A DNA stretch of 64,000 bases from SpSt-333 sp040751955. GTDB lineage: Bacteria > Bacteroidota > Ignavibacteria > UBA10030 > UBA8401. Positions within the stretch are counted from its first letter, which is position 1, and the number at the start of each line of letters is the position of its first letter. Position numbers and translations under genes: made by a program. Below, in pieces: positions 26,717 through 35,445 of the stretch. The DNA lies in NCBI GenBank assembly GCA_040751955.1, contig JBFMFY010000003.1, positions 1 through 64,000 of the forward strand, given 5' to 3'. The notes below the pieces were generated by a model. It saw only the letters and a program-made list of their open reading frames with translations. It made no database searches and had not been told where the DNA came from.

Positions 26717-28711
26717 ATGAAAACAATCCGTCTCACAAAACCACAGATCAAGAAACTGACAGACCAAGGCTGCTCTTCTGACGACTGGATTCTTGTCAAC
26801 TTCTCTCCCAAATGCGACCTCTCACGATTCCGCAATGTAACGTTCATCGGGAAAGTCTCGGTTGGCACCAATACTTCCGATGTGACGATGGCGGGAACGA
26901 AACTGCCGTGCGGGATCTATAATGCGATCATTGCAGATTGCACCATCGGCGATCATGTGCGCATTGCAAATATCGGTTCAGCAATTTCCAACTACATAAT
27001 CGAAGATAATGTCCACATCGAAAACGTTGCGTCGCTCACTGCAGAACCCGGCGCAGCATATGGCAACGGCGTTGAACTGGATTTGGTAAACGAAGGTGGC
27101 GGACGCGGCACGAAGATCATCAACAATTTGACAGCGCAAACCGCATATATTCAGGCGCTGCTGCGTCACAATCCCGAATTCACCAAGTCTCTTTCATCAC
27201 TTATTGAAAAGGATATTAAAGATCATCCGGCACGCAACCGTATCGGCATACACACGCGCATCATTCATTGCGGTGCAATCAAAAATGTTCAGATTGGACC
27301 GCATGCACACATTCACGGTGCTCAGTCGCTTGAGAACGGCACGATCCTCAGTTGCGCCGAGCATCCGACGGAGATCGGCGAAGGAGTGAACGCAAAGTCA
27401 TTCATCATAGCCGAAGGGGCGAAGATTGACAGCGGCGCACTGCTGGATAAAGTCTATATCGGACAAGCGGTAAAAATGGGAAAACAATTTTCCGCCGAGA
27501 ATTCCGTATTCTTTGCGAACTGCGAAGGATTTCACGGTGAAGCGGTGTCGCTGCTTGCTGGACCATACACAGTCACCCATCATAAATCGACTCTGCTCAT
27601 CGCCGGACTTTTTTCGTTCTACAATGCCGGCAGTGGAACAAACCAAAGCAACCACATGTACAAATTGGGACCGGTGCATCAAGGAGTTTTTGAGCGGGGC
27701 TGCAAAACCGGTTCGTTCTCGTACGTTCTGCTGGAAGGACGCATTGGTGCGTTCAGTGTGGTTATCGGCAAGCATTACACGAATATCAATATTCCGAATC
27801 TACCCTTCTCCTACATCCACGAAGAAGAAGGAGAATCGAAAATAATTCCGGGAATGAATCTGTTCTCGGTCGGTACGGTGCGCGACGGCGAAAAATGGCC
27901 GAAGCGCGACGGACGCAAAGCGCCGAACAAGCGCGATCTGATTATTTTTGATGTCTTTTCGCCCTACACGGTGGAAAAAATGAGACGCGGCAGAGATGAA
28001 TTGCTCTCATTAAGCGAAACGACACCGAAAGAAAAAGCATTTGTTCAGTACGGCGGATTGCAGATCAACCGGCTGCTGCTGCGCAAAGGAGCAAAATATT
28101 ATTCAATGGCTATCGCCAGGTATTTGAACGACAAGGTTTGCACCCGTCTTGCCGATGCACTGGCACAGACGCACCATTGGAACGCAGCAGTCGCTTCCCT
28201 CGCACAGAAGAATGAACTGAAGCAATCGGACAACTGGACAGATATTTGCGGGTTGCTGACGCCGATGGAGCGATTGAAGGCTCTCGAAGAAAAAGTTGTT
28301 TCACATTCACTAACGACATACGACAACATTCTGCAAGAACTCCAATCGATGCACGATAAGTATCGAACCGATGAATGGCAGTATGTGTACGACACATTCA
28401 AGAAAGAATACAGTATCGACCTTTCCGCCATCACAAAAGAGCAGGCACTTGTTGCAGTCGACGAATGGCAGAAAGCGGCAACGTCGCTCCATGCGATGAT
28501 CCTCGAAGATTCCAAAAAAGAGTTTGCGGCATTCGCCAGGATCGGCTACGGCATCGACCGGAGCGAAGAAGAGACAGAACGGGATTTCACTGCGGTACGT
28601 GGAACAAGCGAAACGAACAGTGTAGTGCAAAAAATAGTCAAGGAGTTGAACGACATACAACTGCGATCTCAACAATTCACAGACATCATCAACAGAAGCA
28701 CAAAGGAGTGA
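26717..28711 (+). CDS. DUF4954 family protein, left-handed beta-helix
   Basis: A 664-residue cytoplasmic protein matching the Bacteroidota DUF4954 pattern. The first ~400 residues are full of hexapeptide-like repeats (IADCTIGDHVRIANIGSA, NYIIEDNVHIENVA, KNVQIGPHAHIHGAQS) that build a left-handed beta-helix as in acyl- and nucleotidyl-transferases. The C-terminal ~200 residues are helical. No signal peptide is seen. The function is unknown. It precedes an acyl carrier protein gene by 6 bases and an isopropylmalate-synthase-like gene, which favours an acyl- or carrier-linked reaction, but that is inference. Confidence 0.85.
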   Translation: MKTIRLTKPQIKKLTDQGCSSDDWILVNFSPKCDLSRFRNVTFIGKVSVGTNTSDVTMAGTKLPCGIYNAIIADCTIGDHVRIANIGSAISNYIIEDNVHIENVASLTAEPGAAYGNGVELDLVNEGGGRGTKIINNLTAQTAYIQALLRHNPEFTKSLSSLIEKDIKDHPARNRIGIHTRIIHCGAIKNVQIGPHAHIHGAQSLENGTILSCAEHPTEIGEGVNAKSFIIAEGAKIDSGALLDKVYIGQAVKMGKQFSAENSVFFANCEGFHGEAVSLLAGPYTVTHHKSTLLIAGLFSFYNAGSGTNQSNHMYKLGPVHQGVFERGCKTGSFSYVLLEGRIGAFSVVIGKHYTNINIPNLPFSYIHEEEGESKIIPGMNLFSVGTVRDGEKWPKRDGRKAPNKRDLIIFDVFSPYTVEKMRRGRDELLSLSETTPKEKAFVQYGGLQINRLLLRKGAKYYSMAIARYLNDKVCTRLADALAQTHHWNAAVASLAQKNELKQSDNWTDICGLLTPMERLKALEEKVVSHSLTTYDNILQELQSMHDKYRTDEWQYVYDTFKKEYSIDLSAITKEQALVAVDEWQKAATSLHAMILEDSKKEFAAFARIGYGIDRSEEETERDFTAVRGTSETNSVVQKIVKELNDIQLRSQQFTDIINRSTKE

Positions 28712-28717
28712 TACGCT

Positions 28718-28966
28718 ATGACACGACAAGAAATTGCCGAACGGGTAATAAAAGTTACTGCACGTGAGTTACGCAGAAATCCGGCAGAGATTCGAGAGAG
28801 CGACCAGTTTGCCATGGAACTCGGCGCTGATTCGCTCAAATCAATAGAATTGGTCGCTGCATTCGAAGAAGAGTTCAATCTCAACCTGGTGGAGGAAGAA
28901 GCGTTGAAAGTGCAATCTGTCGGCGGAGCTATCGATTTCTTCGACAAGATCATCAACAAAAAATAG
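28718..28966 (+). CDS. Acyl carrier protein, probably specialised
   Basis: An 82-residue four-helix carrier with the phosphopantetheine attachment motif GADSLKSIELV, where the Ser is modified by holo-ACP synthase. It is acidic overall, with a helical N-terminus (TRQEIAERVIKVTARELRR). A good AAGGAG ribosome site precedes the ATG. It is not beside fab genes, as the housekeeping ACP usually is. Instead it lies between DUF4954 and a DRE-TIM condensing enzyme, so it may be a dedicated carrier. The convergent acpS gene 1.5 kb away could supply its prosthetic group. Confidence 0.92.
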   Translation: MTRQEIAERVIKVTARELRRNPAEIRESDQFAMELGADSLKSIELVAAFEEEFNLNLVEEEALKVQSVGGAIDFFDKIINKK

Positions 28967-28979
28967 AAGGAACAGTACC

Positions 28980-30362
28980 ATGAAAACATACGAATTACAG
29001 GATGTTCCGCAGCCGAATCTGATCGAAAACATTTTTCCCTACTCCCTTCCTCCGCTGATCAAGTTCGAAGGAAAGATTCATGAAACGATCGACGGCAAAA
29101 CGGTCGAGTTCGATCCGAACGAGGTAAAGACACGTGATATCCATATTACCGATACCACGTTTCGCGATGGACAGCAGGCACGTCCGCCGTACAAAAAGGA
29201 ACAGATGGTGAAATTATACGAGATGCTCTCCCGTCTCGGCGGACCGAACGGCGTCATCCGCCAGTCGGAGTTCTTTCTCTATACAAAGAACGACCGCGAA
29301 ACGATCGACGCCTGCCGCAATCTGAATCTGAAATTCCCCGAGATCACAGGATGGATCAGAGCGAACAAAGGAGATTTCCGTCTGGTGAAAGAGATGGGAT
29401 TGAAAGAGACCGGCATGCTCACATCATCGTCCGACTATCATATTTTTCACAAGCAGAATCAGACACGCAAGCAGGCGATGGATCAATACGTTGAAGTAGT
29501 GGAAGCGGCGCTTGAAGCAGGCATCCGTCCCCGCTGCCACTTGGAAGATATTACACGCGCCGACCTGCCGGGATTTGTTTTCCCGTTTGTTCAGCGGTTG
29601 GAACGACTGACCGAAAAACTTCCGGACAATATGAAAGTGAAGATACGGTTATGCGATACGATGGGATTCGGCTTGTCATACCCGAATGCAGCAGAGCCGC
29701 GCTCGATCCCCAAATTGATCTGGAGATTGAGAAATGAATGCGGCGTAACGCCGGATCGATTGGAATGGCACGGTCACAACGATTTTCACAAAGTGCACAT
29801 CAATGCGGCAAGTGCGTGGATCTACGGACTGAACGCATTGAACGGTACGTTGTTCGGTTTCGGCGAACGGTGCGGCAATCCGCCGCTTGAAGGTGCGATC
29901 ATCGAATACATCGCACTGAAAGGAGATTTGTGCGGCATCAATCTCCCCGTCATCACAGAGATGGCGCAGTACTATGAAAAAGAGATCGGCACACATCTCG
30001 CCCCCAATTACCCGTTTGTCGGGAAAGATTTCAACACCACCCGCGCAGGTATTCACGCCGGCGGACTGCGGAAGTTCGAGCAGATCTACAACATCTTCGA
30101 CACCACGACGCTGCTCAACCGCCCGCCGCGTGTTTCGATCACGGATAAATCCGGTACAGATGGCGTTGCCTTGTGGGTCAACGACTTCCTCGGATTGAAA
30201 GGGGAAGAACGACTGAGCGTGATGAAAGTGGCGAAGATTCAGCGCTGGGTGATGGATCAGTATGAGATTGAAGGAAGAATGTCATCCATTACGGATGAAG
30301 AGCTGGAAGAACAGGTGAAGATCAATTTGCCTGAATATTACAAGAAGCATCACAGGAATTAA
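28980..30362 (+). CDS. DRE-TIM acyl-CoA/acyl-transfer synthase (isopropylmalate / homocitrate / Re-citrate synthase-like)
   Basis: A 460-residue member of the HMGL-like DRE-TIM metallolyase superfamily, which condenses an acyl thioester with a 2-oxo acid. TDTTFRDGQQARPPY is the active-site strand 1 motif, with Gln where LeuA has Glu in RDGEQ. EWHGHNDFH carries the HxH metal ligands and GFGERCGNPPLEGAI is the strand 7-8 loop. A C-terminal helical region follows, but the large LeuA regulatory domain is absent. Candidate activities are 2-isopropylmalate, citramalate, homocitrate or Re-citrate synthase; the sequence cannot choose. It lies 13 bases after the ACP gene with an AAGGAA ribosome site and ends at a strong terminator. 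The ACP partner is unusual. Confidence 0.85.
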   Translation: MKTYELQDVPQPNLIENIFPYSLPPLIKFEGKIHETIDGKTVEFDPNEVKTRDIHITDTTFRDGQQARPPYKKEQMVKLYEMLSRLGGPNGVIRQSEFFLYTKNDRETIDACRNLNLKFPEITGWIRANKGDFRLVKEMGLKETGMLTSSSDYHIFHKQNQTRKQAMDQYVEVVEAALEAGIRPRCHLEDITRADLPGFVFPFVQRLERLTEKLPDNMKVKIRLCDTMGFGLSYPNAAEPRSIPKLIWRLRNECGVTPDRLEWHGHNDFHKVHINAASAWIYGLNALNGTLFGFGERCGNPPLEGAIIEYIALKGDLCGINLPVITEMAQYYEKEIGTHLAPNYPFVGKDFNTTRAGIHAGGLRKFEQIYNIFDTTTLLNRPPRVSITDKSGTDGVALWVNDFLGLKGEERLSVMKVAKIQRWVMDQYEIEGRMSSITDEELEEQVKINLPEYYKKHHRN

Positions 30363-30384
30363 AATATAGAAGTGCATTCTCTCT

Positions 30385-30418
30385 AAAGACGGCTGCCGAC
30401 AATGGCAGCCGTCTTTTA
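30385..30418. terminator. Bidirectional intrinsic terminator between convergent genes
   Basis: A perfect 13-bp stem (AAAGACGGCTGCC / GGCAGCCGTCTTT, loop GACAAT) is followed by TTTTATT. It ends the DUF4954-ACP-synthase operon and, on the other strand, the acpS-aroQ chain whose last stop codon abuts it. Confidence 0.92.
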
Positions 30419-30787
30419 TTTTCTCTCAATCACCACAAACGCAACAACCGAATCGTCGGAATGGGACATGGAGAGGAAGACTGTGCTTCCTTTCAACGCT
30501 TCTGCGGTCTTGCCGTACAATTGAAAGCTCGGCTTGCCGACTGCATCGTTCGTTACTTCGACATTCTTCCATTCAAAATCGCCGGACCAGCCGGTAGAGA
30601 TCGCTTTGGCAAAAGCTTCTTTCGCTGCAAATCGTGCTGCGTAGTGCTGCGTCGGAAACTGACGCGACGAACAGTACTTGATTTCATTCTGGGTAAAGAG
30701 TTTTCTCAAAAACGAATCGCCGTACCGATCAATGGATGATTTGATGCGGCTGATCTCGATAATATCAACGCCGATGCCGATGATCAT
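30416..30787 (-). CDS. acpS: Holo-[acyl-carrier-protein] synthase
   Basis: A 123-residue enzyme transferring 4'-phosphopantetheine from CoA to the ACP serine. MIIGIGVDIIEISRI with the metal-binding Asp, and FAAKEAFAKAI with the conserved KEA motif, are diagnostic. LSMSHSDDSVVAFVV is the C-terminal strand. The length is normal. Its ATG overlaps the stop of the HAD gene by one base (TAATG). It faces the ACP gene across the shared terminator. Confidence 0.95.
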   Translation of the reverse strand: MIIGIGVDIIEISRIKSSIDRYGDSFLRKLFTQNEIKYCSSRQFPTQHYAARFAAKEAFAKAISTGWSGDFEWKNVEVTNDAVGKPSFQLYGKTAEALKGSTVFLSMSHSDDSVVAFVVIERK

Positions 30788-31476
30788 TATATCCTCACCT
30801 TATTCTCATTCCGGATGATCCCGATCAGTTCCGAAATGTCATCTACTTCGTAGTCGGCGTTGGACTCCACCGTACCGAACGTATCGCCGTACCGCGCAAA
30901 GACCGTCTTCATCCCCACTTTCGCCGCGCCCACTACATCACGCTCTGCCCAATCGCCAATCATCAGCGCTTCCTGCGGTTCGATGCGGAGCAACTCAAGA
31001 ATTTTTTTGAACGGCGCCGGTTCCGGTTTGCGAATGCCGGTATCTTCGAACGTAACAACATGGTCGAAGAGGTGATGCATGTTCAAGTACGTCAATCGCA
31101 GCCACGCTTCGCGAGCTGGAGCGTCGGAGACGACGCCGGTCTTCATCCCCATCTTTATCAGTTCTATCAACGTGCTGTACACGTGCGGGTACGGCACCAG
31201 CGCCGCTTCGCGCGCGCGGCGGTACGCCAGTACGCCGGCGGAAAGGATCTTGTAATCGACCTTCTGAAATTCGCCGTACAATAATTGGTCGAAGACGCTC
31301 TGGTATTCCATTCCCCGTTCCTGGTAGATGGCGTCGATGCGGGTCTGGATTTCTTCGCGAGACAAGTTCAATCCCGCATCGATCATCGCGCTGATGGCAG
31401 CGTCGATCGCCAGCCGTTTCATCGCCATGAAATCGACCAGCGTGTTGTCCAGATCGAAGACGATCCCTTTAATCAT
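30787..31476 (-). CDS. HAD-superfamily phosphatase, subfamily IA
   Basis: A 229-residue cytoplasmic hydrolase with the HAD motifs in order. VFDLDNTLVDF is motif I (nucleophile Asp and acid/base Asp). GVVSDAPAREAW is motif II, DTGIRKPEPAPF gives the motif III lysine, and MIGDWAERDVVGA is motif IV. The C1 cap is helical, as in YjjG/GPH-type phosphatases. The substrate is unknown. It overlaps aroQ by 8 bases and acpS by one, forming a tightly coupled chain. Confidence 0.9.
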   Translation of the reverse strand: MIKGIVFDLDNTLVDFMAMKRLAIDAAISAMIDAGLNLSREEIQTRIDAIYQERGMEYQSVFDQLLYGEFQKVDYKILSAGVLAYRRAREAALVPYPHVYSTLIELIKMGMKTGVVSDAPAREAWLRLTYLNMHHLFDHVVTFEDTGIRKPEPAPFKKILELLRIEPQEALMIGDWAERDVVGAAKVGMKTVFARYGDTFGTVESNADYEVDDISELIGIIRNENKVRI

Positions 31477-31912
31477 TGGGGACTTTTATTTTGTGGTAGA
31501 GAAGCATTTCGACCGCAACGGAATATCCGTTCGCACCGAATCCGGAAATTTGCGCCACGCACGGTGCGGCGGTGACGGAATGGCGGCGGAATTCCTCACG
31601 CATGTGGATGTTGGAGATATGTACTTCGACTGTGGGAATAGACAAAAGCGAAATGGCATCACGGATAGCATACGAGTAATGTGTGAACGCGCCGCCGTTG
31701 ATCACTACCCCGTCGAACTGCTTGCCGATGGTTGATTGCAGCGCATCGACAATTGCTCCTTCGTGGTTCGATTGGAAGAATGTGAATGTCACTTCGGGAT
31801 ATTTCAGGATCAGGTCGTTCTGAATTTCCTGCAATGTCTGCGAGCCGTAAATATTCGGTTCGCGGATGCCGAGCAGGTTCAGGTTCGGTCCGTTGATAAC
31901 GAGGATGTTCAT
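31469..31912 (-). CDS. aroQ: 3-dehydroquinate dehydratase, type II
   Basis: A 147-residue shikimate-pathway enzyme converting 3-dehydroquinate to 3-dehydroshikimate. VINGPNLNLLGIREPNIYG holds the nucleotide-like substrate loop and catalytic Arg/Tyr. NHEGAIVDAL, NGGAFTHYSYAIRDA and EVHISNIHMREEFRRH are all canonical. It forms dodecamers in the family. It lies in a coupled minus-strand chain, overlapping the preceding small unknown gene by 4 bases and the HAD gene by 8. Confidence 0.97.
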   Translation of the reverse strand: MNILVINGPNLNLLGIREPNIYGSQTLQEIQNDLILKYPEVTFTFFQSNHEGAIVDALQSTIGKQFDGVVINGGAFTHYSYAIRDAISLLSIPTVEVHISNIHMREEFRRHSVTAAPCVAQISGFGANGYSVAVEMLLYHKIKVPND

Positions 31913-32238
31913 GATTGTTCTTCTTTCGGTTCAGGCACCGGCGCATCAATCCGTTTGATGATATTCTTCGACGCCTGCATCTGCGCCCGCACAATCTCAT
32001 CTTCCACGTACGTCCGGACGATCGGCTTCATATAAACATTCTCGATCCCGTATTCTCCCAATGCCTGCGCAATGACGGAACATCGTTTGATCTCGGACAA
32101 TTTCTTGTTGACGACGATGATCTTCTCTTCGCGCAGGATGCAGTAACCGCCGTCGAAATTCCCTTTTTCGTAACGGATGTGCACACCCATTTCAGATGCG
32201 GCTTGTTCTATTTCCAGCAACAGTTCTGCTTCGGTCAT
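31909..32238 (-). CDS. Small conserved-looking cytoplasmic protein, unknown function
   Basis: A 109-residue soluble protein (MTEAELLLEIEQAASEMG) with a predicted alpha/beta N-terminal half containing YEKGNFDGGYCILREEK. A helical C-terminal half ends in acidic Pro-rich residues. No known motif is recognised. Four-base overlaps on both sides (with the membrane protein gene and aroQ) show that it is a real, co-translated gene. Function cannot be assigned. Confidence 0.75.
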   Translation of the reverse strand: MTEAELLLEIEQAASEMGVHIRYEKGNFDGGYCILREEKIIVVNKKLSEIKRCSVIAQALGEYGIENVYMKPIVRTYVEDEIVRAQMQASKNIIKRIDAPVPEPKEEQS

Positions 32239-32741
32239 GACGTTTCTTTTTTCTTTAACGGCTTAAAGATAATAAAAATAGGAATGGTAAAATAGCACAG
32301 CTGCGCGATGAACGGCAGTCCCGCGAGAGCGGTAATTCTGTTCACTGTTGCCTTACGGAATTCTTCCACAGGCCAATCACCCCAATATTGCAGACCGATT
32401 AGTTTCCAGTCGAGCCAGAAGCAGTACAATTCAACAGGGACAAAGATAAAAAGCAATATCGCGCTCATCAGCATCCACCCTTCGTTTCGTACGGATCGTT
32501 GCATGGTACCGAGATACCCCGCAGCCGAAACAATGACAAATGCGTATGAAATTGCCGCAACGATCGAATACTTTGTAAGCACGGCATAGGTCATCCGTTC
32601 CTGTTCCATTGTCAGATCGGCGCGGAATTGAACCGTACCGAATTCAATGAGCGTGCCGATTTCAATATTTTTTAAGACGATAAGTGTGAGCCATACAACC
32701 GTCGAGATGATGAAAAGAACGAGGAATATTTTTGCTTTCAT
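32235..32741 (-). CDS. Small four-span membrane protein, unknown function
   Basis: I start at the ATG ending at 32741 (MKAKIFLVLFIIST); an upstream in-frame extension looks non-coding. The 168-residue product has about four hydrophobic spans. They lie near residues 4-25, 60-80, 95-115 and 140-158, and the protein ends in a lysine-rich tail (KPLKKKETS). No domain is recognised. It is the first gene of the coupled chain to acpS, sharing four bases with the next gene. A repeat element lies just upstream. Confidence 0.75.
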   Translation of the reverse strand: MKAKIFLVLFIISTVVWLTLIVLKNIEIGTLIEFGTVQFRADLTMEQERMTYAVLTKYSIVAAISYAFVIVSAAGYLGTMQRSVRNEGWMLMSAILLFIFVPVELYCFWLDWKLIGLQYWGDWPVEEFRKATVNRITALAGLPFIAQLCYFTIPIFIIFKPLKKKETS

Positions 32742-32823
32742 TGTGAAAAGATACGAAGAAGATAAGCGGCATTCAACGGGGTATGCTGGGCAAGTATTGA
32801 ATTTTTTAGTAAACAAAAAACTT

Positions 32824-32917
32824 AGTCACCCTGAGCAAGTCCCGATATTCTCTGTCGGGACGCGTCGAAGGGTCATAGTTCGACTCGTCCCTGCTGGACT
32901 CGCTCACTATGACTACG
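32824..32917. repeat. Compound extragenic palindromic element
   Basis: Two hairpins lie in tandem. GTCCCGA / TCGGGAC (about 32839-32861) is nested in GTCACCCTGAGC...CGTCGAAGGGT. It is followed by GTCATAGT / ACTATGAC (about 32872-32913) separated by 26 bases. The CCTGAGC...TCGAAGG core also occurs, rearranged, at 43213-43321. It fills the gap between two minus-strand genes and could reduce read-through, but its form is that of a dispersed intergenic repeat. Confidence 0.65.
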
Positions 32918-32937
32918 ATCTTTTTTCTTCAGAGACC

Positions 32938-33981
32938 CTAACGGATGAGCACTTTCCTCACGCGCTGCTTCGGGGCGATCTTCCCTTTTCCTTCGACAAT
33001 GGAGGCAAGCGATAAATGTTCTGCTCTGATCTCAACGATCTGGATCTCTCCCACTTTCTCATCGCGCCTCCCCAACAGTTCGCCTGTATTCGGATCTTTG
33101 ATTTCTTGCCCTTCCACAAAGACAGGAAGCAGATCGCCAATAGTGATCCCGTCGAGCGATCCAAGATTGACGAATACTTCGTCCTCATCTACAATAACAA
33201 TCTCTCCGTTCACCAATTGGCGCTTTAAGGTAATCGCCGAATCGGCTGCCGTAGAATCAATCACTACCGACGATGACAACACGACTGATTTGCTGACAAG
33301 CATCGGTATCGCCCGTTCTAGTTTGGTGCCGAGATGGTCGGCACATTTCAACAGCGCTTCGCCGATGATCGTCCTGTTGAACTGCTCGCTCCCGAATGCC
33401 AATTCATCAAGCAAAAAATACTGTGACATTCGTTCGGTCTGTTTTCCGAACAGTGTCAGTCCTAATCCGCGATCTTTTATGATCCCTTCGGCGTCTCCTT
33501 CGTACACAATGCCGTTGGAGCCCCCTTTCCCTGCACGCGCCGCATCATACAACACGAATGAAACTTTCACTTCCGCGGCAAATGCTTCGTACCCGGCAAG
33601 CTGCACTTCGGAGACCATGAACCGTGAAATGGAAAATTCTTCGATGGTTCCGTACACCAGATACCTGACCTTGAAATGTTCTGCGCATTGCTGCATCACC
33701 TGCGTTTCGTGCATATGAACAGAATCGATTTCTTTCCACTCGAGAAACCGTTTCACCGAAAGAGGTGAAACAACCCCCACACGAAACCGCTCCTTCATGT
33801 ATGCGGAAAAAAATCGCGGCACATCGGTGGAGATATTCCATTTTCCGTTGAAGCCCGCATGCTCCTTGAACGGAAGGAACATCATCAACGAATCAGACGT
33901 GAAGAGCGACGATTGCGGTTGTGCAAGCACTGGTAACGTAATGCACACGACCGCCAAAAGAAAAAAAATCTTTTTATTCAT
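32938..33981 (-). CDS. Exported CsgG/FlgT-like protein of unknown function
   Basis: A 347-residue protein with a signal peptide (MNKKIFFLLAVVCITLPVLAQ). A central alpha/beta domain contains FKVRYLVYGTIEEFS, like CsgG-type proteins that report a named component. The C-terminal beta domain has EVFVNLGSLDGITIGDLLPV and DPNTGELLGRRDEKVGEI, which resembles the FlgT C-terminal fold. No lipobox is visible. It is probably periplasmic or outer-membrane associated. Its start overlaps the end of the NamZ-like gene by 8 bases, suggesting a joint role at the cell envelope. Confidence 0.7.
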   Translation of the reverse strand: MNKKIFFLLAVVCITLPVLAQPQSSLFTSDSLMMFLPFKEHAGFNGKWNISTDVPRFFSAYMKERFRVGVVSPLSVKRFLEWKEIDSVHMHETQVMQQCAEHFKVRYLVYGTIEEFSISRFMVSEVQLAGYEAFAAEVKVSFVLYDAARAGKGGSNGIVYEGDAEGIIKDRGLGLTLFGKQTERMSQYFLLDELAFGSEQFNRTIIGEALLKCADHLGTKLERAIPMLVSKSVVLSSSVVIDSTAADSAITLKRQLVNGEIVIVDEDEVFVNLGSLDGITIGDLLPVFVEGQEIKDPNTGELLGRRDEKVGEIQIVEIRAEHLSLASIVEGKGKIAPKQRVRKVLIR

Positions 33982-35197
33982 ACAGCAGATACTTCTTCCT
34001 CAATTTCATAAATTCCGCTTGTTCTTTTTCCCATCCCGCAATGATCGTTGATGCAGCAACTCCACTCGACAATTTCGTGCGCACGGCATCGATCCCCATC
34101 ACTTTGTCAAACATTGCATTTCTGTTTGAGTCTGCAAGGCTGAATGGATTATAGGATGGATATAAGGTAATGAGTGCTTCGAGAATATAGAGATTTAAAT
34201 TCGTCAGGTTCACTTTTGTTTTGTCGGTGATGTGAATTTGGACTCCCTGCAATTGTTTTCCCTGCTGCTTTCCGTAGAACGGTTTGTACGACAGCGGACG
34301 GAAGAAAACGCCGGAAAGATTTTTTCCGTTCAACACTTCCGCAAGTTTCGACCCGTTGATCCATTCTGCTCCGACCAACTGGAACGGCATCGTGTACCCA
34401 ACGCCGATGTTGACTGTTTCCAGTTCTCCGATGATCCCGTTCGCAGAATAGTGGACTGCATTCAGCGCATTCGGTACATGCGGCGATGTGGGTACCCACG
34501 GCAATCCGGTCTCTTCCCAATGCATAGAGCGTTTCCAATTTTTCATTTTAATCACGGTCAGTTTGCATTTCTTCCCACCCGCGAGCCATCCTTCTTCATT
34601 CAGCATCATTGCAAATTCTCCACATGTCAACCCGTACACGTACGGAACGGGATACTGTCCGACGAACGAACGGAATTTAAGATCAAGAATATTTCCTTCC
34701 ACCCTGTCCCCGCTTAACGGATTCGGGCGGTCAAGAACGATGAACTCGATATTGTTCTCTGCAGCTGCTTCCATTGCGTACGCCATAGTATTGATGTACG
34801 TATAAGATCGTGATCCGATATCCTGTATATCATAGACAAGCACATCAATTCCTTTCAGCATCTCCGGAGTCGGCTTGCGTGTTTTACCATACAACGAATA
34901 GACAGGAAGTTTCGTTGCCGGATCCTGATATGACTCAATGTATCCTCCTGCCGGAACATCCCCGCGCACACCGTGTTCAGGACCATACAAAGCAACAAGT
35001 GTGCAGTTCTTTGCCGATGCAAGAAGATCCACTGTACTGCGGAAATCGGATGAAATACCGGTCGGATTGGTGATGAGTCCGACTCGCTTTCCTTTCAATT
35101 GGATAAATCCTGAACCTGCTAAAACATCGACACCTGATTGGACCTGTGAGAAAAGGAAAGAACAGACAAATAAAGAACAGAAGAGTAAGTTTTTCAT
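33974..35197 (-). CDS. DUF1343 exo-beta-N-acetylmuramidase (NamZ-like, GH171)
   Basis: I start at the ATG ending at 35197 (MKNLLFCSLFVCSFLFSQ), which gives a signal peptide; the frame extends further upstream without coding support. The 407-residue protein matches DUF1343. Features are LKGKRVGLITNPTGI, LYGPEHGVRGDVPAG, VYDIQDIGSRSYTYI and IVLDRPNPLSG. A characterised B. subtilis member, NamZ, releases MurNAc from the non-reducing ends of peptidoglycan fragments. An exported copy here would process envelope turnover products in the periplasm. A GH20 hexosaminidase at 54409 could supply the complementary GlcNAc removal. Confidence 0.9.
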   Translation of the reverse strand: MKNLLFCSLFVCSFLFSQVQSGVDVLAGSGFIQLKGKRVGLITNPTGISSDFRSTVDLLASAKNCTLVALYGPEHGVRGDVPAGGYIESYQDPATKLPVYSLYGKTRKPTPEMLKGIDVLVYDIQDIGSRSYTYINTMAYAMEAAAENNIEFIVLDRPNPLSGDRVEGNILDLKFRSFVGQYPVPYVYGLTCGEFAMMLNEEGWLAGGKKCKLTVIKMKNWKRSMHWEETGLPWVPTSPHVPNALNAVHYSANGIIGELETVNIGVGYTMPFQLVGAEWINGSKLAEVLNGKNLSGVFFRPLSYKPFYGKQQGKQLQGVQIHITDKTKVNLTNLNLYILEALITLYPSYNPFSLADSNRNAMFDKVMGIDAVRTKLSSGVAASTIIAGWEKEQAEFMKLRKKYLLYE

Positions 35198-35445
35198 ATC
35201 AATGCTTTCTCGAGTATGTATTGTAAGGTATGCAAAAATGAGTAGGGGGAAAAGTGAAATGACGTGGATTTCCACGATGATTCGGCGATGAATAATATAA
35301 CTTGACAAACAAGTCTTTTTTCGCAAACTTCACGCAAATTTAACATACTATTTTGGGATTGCCTGAACCCTCTTGAGAAAGGAGTTTTTTTTTACAGGCG
35401 CAAACTCACGAACCACTTCCCCAATAACATATAAGGAGACTTGTC

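Noticed and set aside
35300..35330. TTGACA promoter or small terminator before the Oar-like gene
   Set aside because: TTGACA lies inside an ACTTG-CAAGT mini-hairpin followed by T residues, and the -10 match at 17 bases (AAACTT) is poor; neither role is supported.
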